DNA of 64,000 nt, taken from NCBI RefSeq assembly GCF_002858935.1, contig NZ_PJRT01000028.1:118412-182411 (forward strand), given 5' to 3'. This document shows positions 18,594 to 27,560 of the stretch, in pieces. The translations under genes and the position numbers were made by a program. Position 1 is the stretch's first letter; each line of letters opens with the position of its first letter. Source of the stretch: Pantoea endophytica. Lineage in GTDB: Bacteria > Pseudomonadota > Gammaproteobacteria > Enterobacterales > Enterobacteriaceae. The notes beneath the pieces were generated by a model. That model made no database searches and was not told where the DNA came from. It was given only the letters and a program-made list of their open reading frames with translations.

Positions 18594-19573
18594 ACCCTGC
18601 GGCCGTTACCGTGACGCTGCGCGGCTGCGCACGTCATTTTAATCATCATCAGGCGCTGCAACCGCTCGATCTTACTGTCCATGCCGGCGAAACGCTGGTG
18701 CTGCTGGGGCCGTCCGGCTGCGGCAAAACCACCACGCTGCGCATTATCAGCGGGCTGGAAAGCTGCGATGTCGGCGGCGAAGTGTGGTTTGACGATCGCA
18801 ACGTTACCGCCTTACCGATTGAAAAACGCAACGTCGGCATGGTGTTCCAGAACTACGCGCTGTTTCCGAATCTCAATGTGGCGGGAAACGTAGCGTACGG
18901 CCTGAAAGTGCAGGGCGTGGCGCGTGCCGAACGGGAAGCGCGCGTACAGGAGATGCTGGCGCTGGTGGATCTCACCGCGCTGGCGCAGCGTAGCATCGCC
19001 AAACTCTCCGGCGGCCAGAAGCAGCGTGTGGCGCTGGCGCGCGCGTTAGCCGCGCAGCCCAAAGTGCTGCTGTTTGATGAGCCGCTGGCGGCGCTGGATG
19101 CGCGCCTGCGCGATCGTCTGCGTCTGGAGATCGGCGCGCTACTGAAGAAGCTGGCGATCACCGCCGTTTACGTGACGCACGATCAGCAGGAAGCGATGGC
19201 GCTCGGCGACCGTATTGCGGTGATGGAGCAGGGACGTTTGGTGCAGATCGATACGCCGCAGAAAATTTATCAGCATCCGGCGTCAAAATTTGTCGCCGAT
19301 TTTGTGGGTGCGATTAACTGCGTAGATGTGGATACGCGCGGCCATCCGCAGCGCTTTTGCCGCCCGGAAGATGTGCTGCTGGCCAGCGATGAGCGTTATC
19401 CGCGCCAGGGTTTTATTGTTGCCAGCACCTTTCTGGGCGCGTCGCAGCGGTTGATGATCGACATCGGGCTGGCGACGCCCATTCAGGTGGATCGCCACGC
19501 GCGTGAAGCCTGGCATGCCGGACAAGCGGTGAGCTGGACGTTGGCGCAGGACGCCGCGCTGCAGTTTTCTTAA
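18590..19573 (+). CDS. ABC transporter ATPase (PotA/UgpC-like)
   Basis: ATPase of 327 residues. Walker A GPSGCGKTT (about residues 38-46), Q-loop NVGMVFQNYALFPNLNV, signature LSGGQKQRVALARAL, Walker B VLLFDEPLAALDARLR and switch region YVTHDQQEAMALGDR are all intact. A C-terminal regulatory extension of about 90 residues (RPEDVLLASDERYP onward) resembles the OB-fold tail of importer ATPases. It follows the permeases directly and precedes the phosphodiesterase by 58 bases. Confidence 0.9.
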   Translation: MNPAAVTVTLRGCARHFNHHQALQPLDLTVHAGETLVLLGPSGCGKTTTLRIISGLESCDVGGEVWFDDRNVTALPIEKRNVGMVFQNYALFPNLNVAGNVAYGLKVQGVARAEREARVQEMLALVDLTALAQRSIAKLSGGQKQRVALARALAAQPKVLLFDEPLAALDARLRDRLRLEIGALLKKLAITAVYVTHDQQEAMALGDRIAVMEQGRLVQIDTPQKIYQHPASKFVADFVGAINCVDVDTRGHPQRFCRPEDVLLASDERYPRQGFIVASTFLGASQRLMIDIGLATPIQVDRHAREAWHAGQAVSWTLAQDAALQFS

Positions 19574-19631
19574 TTGGCCCGATTGCCATAAATGGCGACC
19601 GCCGCGCTTAAACATCCAAAGGAAAAAATTC

Positions 19632-20462
19632 GTGTCTGAAGCAATGACGCTCATCGCGCAAATCAGCGATTTACACATCAAGGCCAACGGCCGTTTATCC
19701 TACAAAAAAGTCGACACTCAAGCCGCGCTACTGCGGGTGATTGAGACGCTAAACCGCCTTGCGCCGCGCCCCGACATGGTGGTGATGACCGGCGATCTGG
19801 TCGATTTCGGCACCGCGGCAGAGTATCAAACGTTAAAGCAGGCGCTGCGTCAGCTGCAGCTGCCGTTTCTGCTGATGGCGGGCAACCACGACGATCGCCA
19901 GGCGCTGCGTGCGGCGTTTCCGGATCATCACTATCTGCAGCACGGAGCAACCCTGAACTGGCAGATGCAGGTGAAAGGCGTGCAGCTGCTGGCGCTCGAT
20001 TCCAGCGTGCCGCAGCAGCCGTGGGGCTATGTGGATGAAGCGCAGCTGCACTGGCTTGATGAGCAGTTGCAGCGCCAGCCGCAGTTGCCGACGCTGGTGA
20101 TGCTGCATCATCCGCCGTTTCTTTGCGGCATCGAACATATGGATAACCAGCCGCTGCGCAATCCGGCGGCGCTGGCGGCGATTATCCAGCGCCATCCACA
20201 GGTGGAACGCGTGCTGAGCGGTCATCTGCACCGCTCGGTGCAGGCGCGTTTTGCCGGTACGCTGGCGTGCGTGGCGCCGGGCGTATCGCATCAGGTGGCG
20301 TTTGATCTCGCGGAAAATGCACCGGCGAATTTTGTGCTGGAGCCGCCCGGTTTTCTGCTGCATCGCTGGCATGCGCAGCAGGGCATGAGCACGCATTTGT
20401 GTGCTATCGGCGATTATCCCGGTCCGTGGCCGTTTTACGATGCCAACGGTTTGATCGATTAG
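19632..20462 (+). CDS. GpdQ-like metallophosphoesterase (glycerophosphodiesterase, inferred)
   Basis: Two-metal phosphodiesterase of 276 residues. The calcineurin-like motifs are complete: DLH (QISDLHIKANG), GDLVDFG, GNHDD, HHPP (VMLHHPPFLCGI) and GHLH (VLSGHLHRSVQ). The overall order and the C-terminal PGPWPFYDANG resemble the glycerophosphodiesterase GpdQ of Enterobacter aerogenes; CpdA-type cyclic nucleotide phosphodiesterases are the main alternative. I chose GTG 19632 because AAAGGA lies nine bases upstream; ATG 19644 is too far from it. No signal peptide is visible, so it acts in the cytoplasm on an imported substrate. It is the last gene of the Pho-box operon. Confidence 0.82.
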   Translation: MSEAMTLIAQISDLHIKANGRLSYKKVDTQAALLRVIETLNRLAPRPDMVVMTGDLVDFGTAAEYQTLKQALRQLQLPFLLMAGNHDDRQALRAAFPDHHYLQHGATLNWQMQVKGVQLLALDSSVPQQPWGYVDEAQLHWLDEQLQRQPQLPTLVMLHHPPFLCGIEHMDNQPLRNPAALAAIIQRHPQVERVLSGHLHRSVQARFAGTLACVAPGVSHQVAFDLAENAPANFVLEPPGFLLHRWHAQQGMSTHLCAIGDYPGPWPFYDANGLID

Positions 20463-20627
20463 CGCCAGCGCAGAGAAAGAATTGTGTGAGGCTGACAGGA
20501 TGCTTCGTGCTCAATTTGCGTTGTGGGTGTACAATCGCCCGTTAGCTCACCAGGGCAAGTGCATCCAACTATAACAAGACTGTCAGGCACACATATCGAT
20601 GAATCTATTCACTAAGGTCGGTGCGCT

Positions 20628-22220
20628 ATGCTAACGCGCCTGCGGCCAAAAACTGACCTGCGCACGCTGATCGCGCTGTTGGCGATCACCAGCATCGTCA
20701 TCACACTTGCCAACACGCTGTACGCCACCTGGCGCGTGCAACGTATGGTCCTGATCGAAAGCACCCTCGAAGCCAATCGCGCTTACGCCACTAAACTGGC
20801 GGCGACGACGGAGGTCTTCTTTCAGCTGGCTCAGTCGCAGCTGCACTACAGCGCGACGCAGCTGGGCAATGATTTTGATGATGCCGATTTAGCGCAGCAG
20901 GAAGTCAATCGCCTGCGTGAGCAAACTAATAGCTTCAACTCGGTGGCGGTGGTGGACAGCAACGGCATCGTGAAAGCCATTTCACCCGAATCGCTGATGC
21001 TGAAAGGCATGCAGCTCACCAGCCAGGCTTCGCGTGAAGCGCTGGCGCAGCGTCAGCCGATGGTCAGCAAACCCAGCATCTCCGCCGCCAATAATTTGAT
21101 TGTATTTGTCTCCTGGCCAATCTGGAGCAAAGACGGACGTTACCTTGGCTACGTCGGCGGCACCATCTATCTGAAGAAGAAAAGCATCCTCAACGCGCTG
21201 CTCGGCGAGCAGTTCTATCGCGATGGCACGCATGTTTACGTGCTGGATCGCAATAATCAGGTGCTGTACCACCAGAATACCCAGCTGATTGGTAAAAGCG
21301 TGCCGGGCATCGTTAGCGATCGCCAACGCGAGGAGAAAACCAACGGTGAAGTGCAACTGACGGAAGAGAACGTGCCTAAGCTGGCCGGTTACGCCATCGT
21401 GCCCACCACCGGCTGGATGGTGGTGGCGTTGAAACCCACCGATGTGACGCTGGCGCCGCTCACCGGCTTGCTGCTGAAAGTGTTGAAAAACTCGGTGCCA
21501 TTTGCGCTGCTGACCTTGCTGGTAGCGGTGATTCTGGCGCGTCTGATTGCGCTGCCGCTGTGGCAACTGGCGCGCAAAGCCAGCCAGATGGATTCCCAGG
21601 GCGTGTCGAACGAGATTGGCGGCATTCGCGCCTGGTATTTCGAAGCGGCGCAGGTCAAACGCGCGCTGCTCACCGGTATTGGTTTAGTGCAGGATAAGAT
21701 TGGTCGCCTGAAATCGGAAGTGCAGAGCGATCCCATGACCAATCTGCTTAACCGGCGTGGCCTGAGCGCAGTGCTCGACTACTTCGCCACCATGCGCCAG
21801 CCGTTCTCGGTGCTGGCGCTGGATATCGACCACTTCAAACGGGTCAACGATACCTTCGGTCATGACGTTGGCGATGAGGTGATTAAACATGTGGCACGAA
21901 CCTTACGCAGCAGCGCCCGTCAAACCGATGTGGTGTGCCGTAACGGCGGGGAAGAGTTCCTGATGTTGCTGCCTGCGACGTCGGTGGAAGACGCACGCAT
22001 TCTGGCCGAGCGCGTGCGCATCAGCATTGCAGAAAACTGGATTGATCAGGTTGGCAATGTCACGCTGTCGGTGGGCATTGCCGACTGGCAGCCGGAAAGT
22101 GGTTCGCAGGAGCAGAGCCTCAAGCAGGCCGATGCCGCGCTTTATCAGGCGAAAAATGCCGGACGCAACTGCGTGATGATCTCCGGTCAGGATGCATTGG
22201 TCAGCAGCATTACGCATTAA
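20628..22220 (+). CDS. membrane diguanylate cyclase with a periplasmic sensor domain
   Basis: Makes cyclic di-GMP from two GTP. It has 530 residues: membrane segment 1 (about 14-32, LIALLAITSIVITLANTLYA), a periplasmic Cache-like sensor domain (about 35-280), membrane segment 2 (about 288-308), a HAMP-like linker, and the GGDEF domain (about 370-520). The active site is GGEEF near residue 440. The inhibitory site RQTD lies five residues before it, so product feedback is expected. DIDHFKRVNDTFGHDVGDE supplies the metal-binding aspartate. Reading frame and motifs are intact. The signal sensed is unknown. It is separated from the upstream operon by 165 bases and is probably independently transcribed. 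Confidence 0.92.
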   Translation: MLTRLRPKTDLRTLIALLAITSIVITLANTLYATWRVQRMVLIESTLEANRAYATKLAATTEVFFQLAQSQLHYSATQLGNDFDDADLAQQEVNRLREQTNSFNSVAVVDSNGIVKAISPESLMLKGMQLTSQASREALAQRQPMVSKPSISAANNLIVFVSWPIWSKDGRYLGYVGGTIYLKKKSILNALLGEQFYRDGTHVYVLDRNNQVLYHQNTQLIGKSVPGIVSDRQREEKTNGEVQLTEENVPKLAGYAIVPTTGWMVVALKPTDVTLAPLTGLLLKVLKNSVPFALLTLLVAVILARLIALPLWQLARKASQMDSQGVSNEIGGIRAWYFEAAQVKRALLTGIGLVQDKIGRLKSEVQSDPMTNLLNRRGLSAVLDYFATMRQPFSVLALDIDHFKRVNDTFGHDVGDEVIKHVARTLRSSARQTDVVCRNGGEEFLMLLPATSVEDARILAERVRISIAENWIDQVGNVTLSVGIADWQPESGSQEQSLKQADAALYQAKNAGRNCVMISGQDALVSSITH

Positions 22221-22225
22221 CGCTC

Positions 22226-22250
22226 CGGGTGCGGCCTGCGCACCCGTTTA
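22226..22250. terminator. terminator between the cyclase gene and bcp
   Basis: CGGGTGCG (22226-22233) and CGCACCCG (22239-22246) pair perfectly around loop GCCTG, followed by TTTAT. It sits between convergent genes and starts six bases after the cyclase stop. Confidence 0.65.
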
Positions 22251-22252
22251 TC

Positions 22253-22720
22253 TCAGGCTGACTTCAGATAATCCAGCACGATGTCGTGGTGATTGGAGGT
22301 TTTGAAATCGTCGAACACTTTCTCAACTTTGCCGTTGGCATCAATCAGGAAGCTGATGCGGTGAATGCCGTCATAGGTTTTGCCCATAAAGGTTTTCTCG
22401 CCCCAGACGCCAAACTGCTCGCACACCTGATGATCTTCATCCGATAACAGCGTGAAGTTCAGCAGCTCTTTATCGGCAAAGCGTGACAGCTTCTCCGCTT
22501 TGTCGGTGCTGATACCCAGCACAACAACGCCTTCAGTTTTCAACTCATCCATGTTGTCGCGCAGACCGCAAGCCTGCACGGTGCAACCCGGCGTCATGGC
22601 TTTCGGATAGAAATAGACCAGAACGCGCTGTCCCTGGAAGTCGGCCAAATTTACTTGTTCGCCGTCCTGATCGGGCAAACTAAATTTCGGTGCGGTATCA
22701 CCGGCTTTCAGTGGATTCAT
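22253..22720 (-). CDS. bcp: thioredoxin-dependent thiol peroxidase (Bcp)
   Basis: Peroxiredoxin that reduces peroxides with electrons from thioredoxin, 155 residues. The peroxidatic cysteine lies in PKAMTPGCTVQACGLRDN; the second cysteine of the motif, five residues on, is the one Bcp proteins use as resolving cysteine. ATG 22720 gives the family N-terminus MNPLKAGDTAPKFSLPDQDG and has GGAGAG upstream; extension to 22771 is unsupported. It follows gcvR on the same strand, separated by 140 bases with a long inverted repeat. Confidence 0.95.
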   Translation of the reverse strand: MNPLKAGDTAPKFSLPDQDGEQVNLADFQGQRVLVYFYPKAMTPGCTVQACGLRDNMDELKTEGVVVLGISTDKAEKLSRFADKELLNFTLLSDEDHQVCEQFGVWGEKTFMGKTYDGIHRISFLIDANGKVEKVFDDFKTSNHHDIVLDYLKSA

Positions 22721-22796
22721 CACAACTCTCCATTTTTTTACATGCTGTGGGTAATACACCATCAAGAGCAAAAGTGCCAGGTGGTGTTTACCGTCA

Positions 22797-22851
22797 GGGT
22801 TATTTCACCACACGGTTTGCCGCAGCGGCAGAGTGTGTGGCGAAATAACCC
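22797..22851. repeat. long inverted repeat between gcvR and bcp
   Basis: GGGTTATTTC (22797-22806) pairs with GAAATAACCC (22842-22851), CCACAC with GTGTGG inside it, and GCCG-CAG-CGGC forms the apical stem. The result is a 55-base hairpin nine bases past the gcvR stop. No T run follows on either strand. Confidence 0.7.
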
Positions 22852-22860
22852 GGAGCCTGA

Positions 22861-23427
22861 TTAAACGGTGCTATTAGCATCGTCGGTGACACTATAAAGA
22901 CGAATTGAGCCTTGTGCATGCAGTTCTTCGCACAGCTGATTGAAAGCCTGCTCGATGGGCGCACTGAATTGATTGGCCGGGCTGTGCGCCGTTATTTGAA
23001 TATAGAGCGTCGGTGCCACGCCATCCTGCGCCGGTTTAATTCTGGACACCAGTTCGGCAATGTTCATCTGATGTTTATCGAACAGATCGGTGAAGCGCTC
23101 AATGATATGCGGTGAATCTGGCACTTCAATCTGCACCCACACGGTGGCGGGCATCGGTGGCGTGGCGCGCGCATTGGTGCGCTTCATTACAATCAGCAAC
23201 TCCAGCTCGGCACCTTTCATCGGCAGCGTCGATTCAATCAGGGTGATCGCGTTCCAGCTACCGGACAGCAGCATGATAAAAGTGAACTCATCGCCCAGCA
23301 TCGCTAAACGGCTGTCCTCGATATTGCAGCCGCAGCTGCTAACGTGACGGGTGATGGTATTGACGATACCCGGACGATCAACGCCCAGTGCGGTGATCAC
23401 CAGATGGTGAGGCTGTGACTGCGACAA
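22861..23427 (-). CDS. gcvR: glycine cleavage system transcriptional repressor GcvR
   Basis: ACT-domain protein that binds GcvA and represses the glycine cleavage operon when glycine is scarce. The best start is TTG 23427, giving 188 residues beginning (M)SQSQPHHLVITALGVDRPGI, with AGGA nine bases upstream; E. coli GcvR is 190. An adjacent ATT is possible, while the ATG at 23541 would add an unconserved tail across the dapA promoter. Two ACT domains are visible (VITALGVDRPGIVNTITRHV; EVPDSPHIIERFTDLFDKHQ). It is divergent from dapA, as in E. coli. Confidence 0.9.
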   Translation of the reverse strand: MSQSQPHHLVITALGVDRPGIVNTITRHVSSCGCNIEDSRLAMLGDEFTFIMLLSGSWNAITLIESTLPMKGAELELLIVMKRTNARATPPMPATVWVQIEVPDSPHIIERFTDLFDKHQMNIAELVSRIKPAQDGVAPTLYIQITAHSPANQFSAPIEQAFNQLCEELHAQGSIRLYSVTDDANSTV

Positions 23428-23570
23428 AATGGCATTTCCTGTACGTTCGCTAATAACTATAAGGTAAACATAAAAAAAACTGCTGACAAGCGCGGGAATG
23501 GCGTGGCTCGCTTGCTTTTCTTTCAATGTAAAACGTAACATGAGGCACTTGTTTGTCGAGGGGATAGCCC

Positions 23571-24449
23571 ATGTTCACCGGAAGTATTGTTGCGCTCATT
23601 ACGCCAATGAATGAAAAAGGTAATGTCTGCCGCGAAAGTTTGAAAAAACTGATTGATTATCATGTTGCCAGCGGCACCGCGGCGATTGTTTCTGTTGGCA
23701 CCACCGGCGAATCAGCCACGCTCAGCCATGACGAGCACGGTGATGTGGTTATGCAAACCCTGGAACTGGCGGATGGCCGTATTCCGGTTATAGCCGGCAC
23801 CGGCGCAAATGCCACGGCTGAAGGCATCTCTCTGACCAAACGCTTTACCGGCAGCGGTGTGGTGGGCTGTTTAACGGTCACGCCTTATTACAACCGTCCG
23901 ACGCAGGAAGGTCTGTTCCAGCACTTTAAAGCTATTGCGGAAAGTACCGATCTGCCGCAGATGCTGTATAACGTTCCTTCGCGTACCGGTTGCGACATGC
24001 TGCCGGAAACCGTCGCGCGCTTGGCCGAAATTAAAAATATTATCGGAATCAAAGAGGCCACCGGGAACTTATCGCGTGTCTCACAGATCCAAGAGCTGGT
24101 TAATGATGAGTTCATCATCGTCAGCGGCGATGACGCTACGGCGCTGGACTCCATGCAACTGGGCGGCAAAGGCGTAATTTCGGTCACGGCTAACATTGCA
24201 GCGCGTGAAATGGTTGAACTCTGTGCCTTAGCGCAACAGGGCAAATTCGCCGAAGCGCGTCGCCTGAATCAGCGTCTGATGCACCTGCACCAGACGCTTT
24301 TCTGTGAACCCAATCCAATCCCGGTGAAATGGGCAGCAAAACAGCTAGGATTAATCGCGGATGACACGCTGCGCTTGCCAATGACGCCACTGACCGAAGC
24401 CGGTCAGACGAAAACGGCGCAAGCGTTGATTAAAGCGGGTCTGCGATAA
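23571..24449 (+). CDS. dapA: 4-hydroxy-tetrahydrodipicolinate synthase
   Basis: First committed step of lysine and diaminopimelate synthesis, condensing pyruvate with aspartate semialdehyde. The protein has 292 residues. The Schiff-base lysine lies in [11 protein letters not shown] (near residue 161), the catalytic tyrosine in [14 protein letters not shown] (near 133), and the substrate loop in [14 protein letters not shown] (near 43). ATG 23571 is preceded by GAGGGGATA. bamC follows after 14 bases, the conserved dapA-bamC-purC order. Confidence 0.97.
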   Translation: MFTGSIVALITPMNEKGNVCRESLKKLIDYHVASGTAAIVSVGTTGESATLSHDEHGDVVMQTLELADGRIPVIAGTGANATAEGISLTKRFTGSGVVGCLTVTPYYNRPTQEGLFQHFKAIAESTDLPQMLYNVPSRTGCDMLPETVARLAEIKNIIGIKEATGNLSRVSQIQELVNDEFIIVSGDDATALDSMQLGGKGVISVTANIAAREMVELCALAQQGKFAEARRLNQRLMHLHQTLFCEPNPIPVKWAAKQLGLIADDTLRLPMTPLTEAGQTKTAQALIKAGLR

Positions 24450-24463
24450 TTTAGGGAGAATCA

Positions 24464-25492
24464 ATGAGTTATTCAGTTAAGCGCTCGACGCTGGCAACGG
24501 TAGTGGGCCTTTCCACCCTGATGCTGCTCACAGCGTGTTCCAACGATCAGCGTTATAAGCGCCAGGTCAGCGGGGATGAATCTTACCTGCAGGCGCCTGA
24601 GCTGCATGATTTAAAAGCCCCCGCGGGCATGATTCTGCCGTTGCAGAATGGCGATTACGATGTTCCGCACAGCGTGGCGAAAGGCGCGGTTGGCAAAGAG
24701 CTGGATATTCGTCCGCCAGCCCAGCCGCTGGCGCTGCTGAACGGCACGCGTGCGCAGTTCACCGGTAACACGGGCGTGCTGGCCGTGGAAAGCAGCCGCG
24801 GTTCTATCTGGTCGCAGGTTGTGGGTGTGATTCAGTCTTACAAGTTCCCGATTGCCCAGCGTGATGACGCTTCGCAACAGCTGACCACCGATTGGGTGCA
24901 GTGGAACCGTGCTGACGAAGATAACCAGTATCGCGGTCGCTATCAGATCAGCGTGCAGAATCAGAGCTATCAGCAAGTGCTGACCGTACGTTTGCTGGAA
25001 CTGCAGCAGTCTGGTCAAGCCGTTACTTCTCCGGCACAGATTCAACGCTATACCGGCCAGATGTTGAACGACATCAGCACCGGTCTGGATAAAGTCGATT
25101 CTGCCAGCCAGGATGCGGCGGCCAACCGTGCCACCGGACAGATTGATGTGCAGAGCGGCGCGGATGACACCGGTTTACCGCTGTTGATTCTGCGCGCACC
25201 GTTTAACGTCACCTGGCAGCGTTTGCCAGCGGCGCTGAAACGCGTGGGCATGGAAATCACGGATGACAACCGTTCGCAGGGCAGCCTGAAAGTGACCTAC
25301 AAACAGCCGGGCAGCGGCGTATGGGATCAGATTGGCGCCAAAGATCCAGAACTGCCCAACGGCGATTACAAGTTGCAGGTTGGCGATCTGGATAACCGCA
25401 GCAGTCTGCAGTTCATCGATCCGAAAGGTCACGTGCTAACCCAGGCGCAGAACGACGCGCTGGTGCAGGTGATTCAAGGTGCGCTGAAATAA
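24464..25492 (+). CDS. bamC: BAM complex lipoprotein BamC
   Basis: Outer-membrane assembly lipoprotein, 342 residues, formerly NlpB. The signal peptide ends with the lipobox LTAC (cysteine near residue 25). A low-complexity N-terminal region that binds BamD follows ([20 protein letters not shown]), then two helix-grip domains. It is co-transcribed with dapA; a strong terminator follows. Together with bepA in this window it contributes to beta-barrel protein assembly. Confidence 0.96.
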   Translation: MSYSVKRSTLATVVGLSTLMLLTACSNDQRYKRQVSGDESYLQAPELHDLKAPAGMILPLQNGDYDVPHSVAKGAVGKELDIRPPAQPLALLNGTRAQFTGNTGVLAVESSRGSIWSQVVGVIQSYKFPIAQRDDASQQLTTDWVQWNRADEDNQYRGRYQISVQNQSYQQVLTVRLLELQQSGQAVTSPAQIQRYTGQMLNDISTGLDKVDSASQDAAANRATGQIDVQSGADDTGLPLLILRAPFNVTWQRLPAALKRVGMEITDDNRSQGSLKVTYKQPGSGVWDQIGAKDPELPNGDYKLQVGDLDNRSSLQFIDPKGHVLTQAQNDALVQVIQGALK

Positions 25493-25502
25493 ATTGCCAA
25501 AG

Positions 25503-25531
25503 GGCCGGAGATTCTCCGGCCTTTTTGTTTT
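25503..25531 (+). terminator. intrinsic terminator of dapA-bamC
   Basis: GGCCGGAG-ATT-CTCCGGCC is a perfect eight-pair stem (25503-25521) followed by TTTTTGTTTT, eleven bases after the bamC stop. Confidence 0.92.
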
Positions 25532-25540
25532 GATTTGGCA

Positions 25541-25666
<126 letters not shown>

Positions 25667-25679
25667 ATAGCGCCCGGCG

Positions 25680-25695
25680 AAGTAAACGATTGCGT
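25680..25695. promoter_or_regulatory. PurR operator of purC
   Basis: AAGTAAACGATTGCGT fits ANGCAANCGNTTNCNT at 11 of 12 defined positions. It begins 11 bases after the -10 box, so PurR would block the start region. Its right half also forms an eight-pair hairpin with CGCAATCG at 25698-25705. Confidence 0.75.
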
Positions 25696-25759
25696 CACGC
25701 AATCGGCGCGCGGTGAAACACCGCTGAACACGGGTTCTTTCATGTTTGGAGTTAACAAG

Positions 25760-26473
25760 ATGCAAAAGCGAGCTGAGTTGTATCGCGGTAAAGCGAAAAC
25801 CGTATACAGCACCGATAATCCGGATCTGCTGGTACTTGAATTCCGCAACGATACGTCAGCAGGAGACGGTGCACGAATCGAGCAGTTTGATCGCAAAGGA
25901 ATGGTAAACAACAAGTTTAACCATTTCATCATGACCAAATTGCAGGAAGCGGGCATTCCGACCCAGATGGAAGCGCTGCTGTCAGATAACGAAGCGCTGG
26001 TGAAAAAGCTGGAGATGGTGCCGGTGGAGTGCGTGGTGCGCAACCGAGCGGCAGGATCGCTGGTAAAACGTCTGGGTGTGGAAGAGGGCATTGTGCTCAA
26101 TCCACCGCTGTTTGATCTCTTCCTGAAAGATGACGCCAAACACGACCCGATGGTCAACGAATCCTATTGCGAAACCTTCGGCTGGGTGAGCAAAGCGAAT
26201 CTGGCACGCATGCAAGAGCTGACCTTCAAAGCCAATGATGTGCTGAGTAAACTGTTTGATGACGCAGGTTTGATCCTGGTCGACTTCAAGCTGGAGTTTG
26301 GTCTGTTCAACGGCGAAGTGGTGCTGGGTGATGAGTTCTCGCCAGATGGCGCGCGTCTGTGGGACAAAAACACCATGGATAAAATGGACAAAGATCGTTT
26401 CCGTCAGAGCCTTGGCGGCTTGGTTGAAGCGTACGAAGAAGTTGCACAGCGTTTGGGTGTGAAGCTGGATTAA
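25760..26473 (+). CDS. purC: SAICAR synthetase
   Basis: Joins aspartate to CAIR in purine synthesis. It has 237 residues, the same as E. coli PurC, starting [20 protein letters not shown]. The ATP and substrate segments [33 protein letters not shown] and [20 protein letters not shown] are conserved. ATG 25760 has GGAG nine bases upstream; the in-frame extension from 25652 crosses the promoter and operator and is rejected. Confidence 0.97.
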   Translation: MQKRAELYRGKAKTVYSTDNPDLLVLEFRNDTSAGDGARIEQFDRKGMVNNKFNHFIMTKLQEAGIPTQMEALLSDNEALVKKLEMVPVECVVRNRAAGSLVKRLGVEEGIVLNPPLFDLFLKDDAKHDPMVNESYCETFGWVSKANLARMQELTFKANDVLSKLFDDAGLILVDFKLEFGLFNGEVVLGDEFSPDGARLWDKNTMDKMDKDRFRQSLGGLVEAYEEVAQRLGVKLD

Positions 26474-26490
26474 GTCCTGTTTGCACCGGC

Positions 26491-26567
26491 CCGTAGCGGC
26501 GCGATTTATCGCGCTCTTTTACGGTCGGTGCACCTTCCAGACATTGCGCGATAAATCGCGCCCCTAC
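26491..26567. repeat. dispersed palindromic repeat, long form (copy 2)
   Basis: Left unit CCGTAGCGGCGCGATTTATC and inverted right unit GCGCGATAAATCGCGCCCCT, separated by about 30 bases. It lies 17 bases after purC, between genes on the same strand. Confidence 0.8.
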
Positions 26568-26687
26568 AAATTCCTTCCTCCTTTATCACACCGTTTCTCT
26601 CATTCTTACCGTGCTGTCACTACAACACTGGTGCTTACCGCTGCCGCCAACTAAAATCATGCCAAACATGTTTAAAGGAGTTAGACC

Positions 26688-27560
26688 ATGCGCTGGCAAG
26701 GGCGTCGTGAAAGCGACAATGTAGAAGATCGACGCAATGATTCACCTGGCCTTGGCGGCGGCGGGGGACGGCAAATCCGCATTCCACGCGGCAAAGGCGG
26801 CCTTATCTTGCTGGTGGTGGTCGCTGTTGCCGGCTATTACGGCTACGACCTCACCGCGTTATTGGAAGGCGGCGGCGGCAGTGTCGCGCCAACGTCGCAG
26901 CAGCGTCAGGTAAACACCGCGCAGAGCAACGAAGATGCCAAATTCACCTCGGTGATTCTGGCAACCACCGAAGATACCTGGAGCAAGCTGTTCCAGCAGA
27001 TGAACAAACAGTATGTGCCGCCGAAGCTGGTGATGTATCGCGGGGCAACGCGCACCAACTGCGGCACTGGCCAATCGGCGATGGGGCCGTTTTACTGTCC
27101 TGCCGATCAAACCGTGTATATCGATTTGTCATTCTACGATGACATGAAAACCAAACTCGGTGCCGGTGGCGACTTTGCGCAAGGCTACGTGATTGCGCAT
27201 GAAGTGGGGCATCACGTTCAAAAGCTGCTGGGCATTGAGCCAAAAGTGCGTCAGATGCAGCAGGGCGCGAGCCAGGCGCAGGCGAATCAGCTGTCGGTGA
27301 AAATGGAGCTGCAGGCGGATTGCTTCGCCGGCGTTTGGGGCCATTACATGGAGCAGCAAAACGTTCTGGAAGTGGGCGATCTGCAGGAAGCACTTAACGC
27401 AGCTGAAGCGATTGGCGACGATCGTCTGCAGCAGAAAGTTCAGGGCCGCGTAGTGCCGGATAGCTTCACCCATGGCACCTCTCAGCAGCGTTACACCTGG
27501 CTGAAACGCGGTTTCGATAGCGGCGATCCTGGCCAGTGCAACACCTTCGCTAGCAAGTGA
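26688..27560 (+). CDS. ypfJ: YpfJ-family zinc metallopeptidase-like membrane protein
   Basis: Protein of 290 residues of the neutral zinc metallopeptidase family that includes E. coli YpfJ. The polar N-terminus has the family segment [16 protein letters not shown], then a glycine-rich stretch, one membrane anchor (about 38-58, [19 protein letters not shown]) and an exported domain with [12 protein letters not shown] near residue 170 and a downstream acidic segment ([16 protein letters not shown]) that would supply the third ligand. Substrate unknown. AAAGGAG precedes the ATG. Its stop overlaps the tmcA GTG start. Confidence 0.9.
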   Translation: MRWQGRRESDNVEDRRNDSPGLGGGGGRQIRIPRGKGGLILLVVVAVAGYYGYDLTALLEGGGGSVAPTSQQRQVNTAQSNEDAKFTSVILATTEDTWSKLFQQMNKQYVPPKLVMYRGATRTNCGTGQSAMGPFYCPADQTVYIDLSFYDDMKTKLGAGGDFAQGYVIAHEVGHHVQKLLGIEPKVRQMQQGASQAQANQLSVKMELQADCFAGVWGHYMEQQNVLEVGDLQEALNAAEAIGDDRLQQKVQGRVVPDSFTHGTSQQRYTWLKRGFDSGDPGQCNTFASK

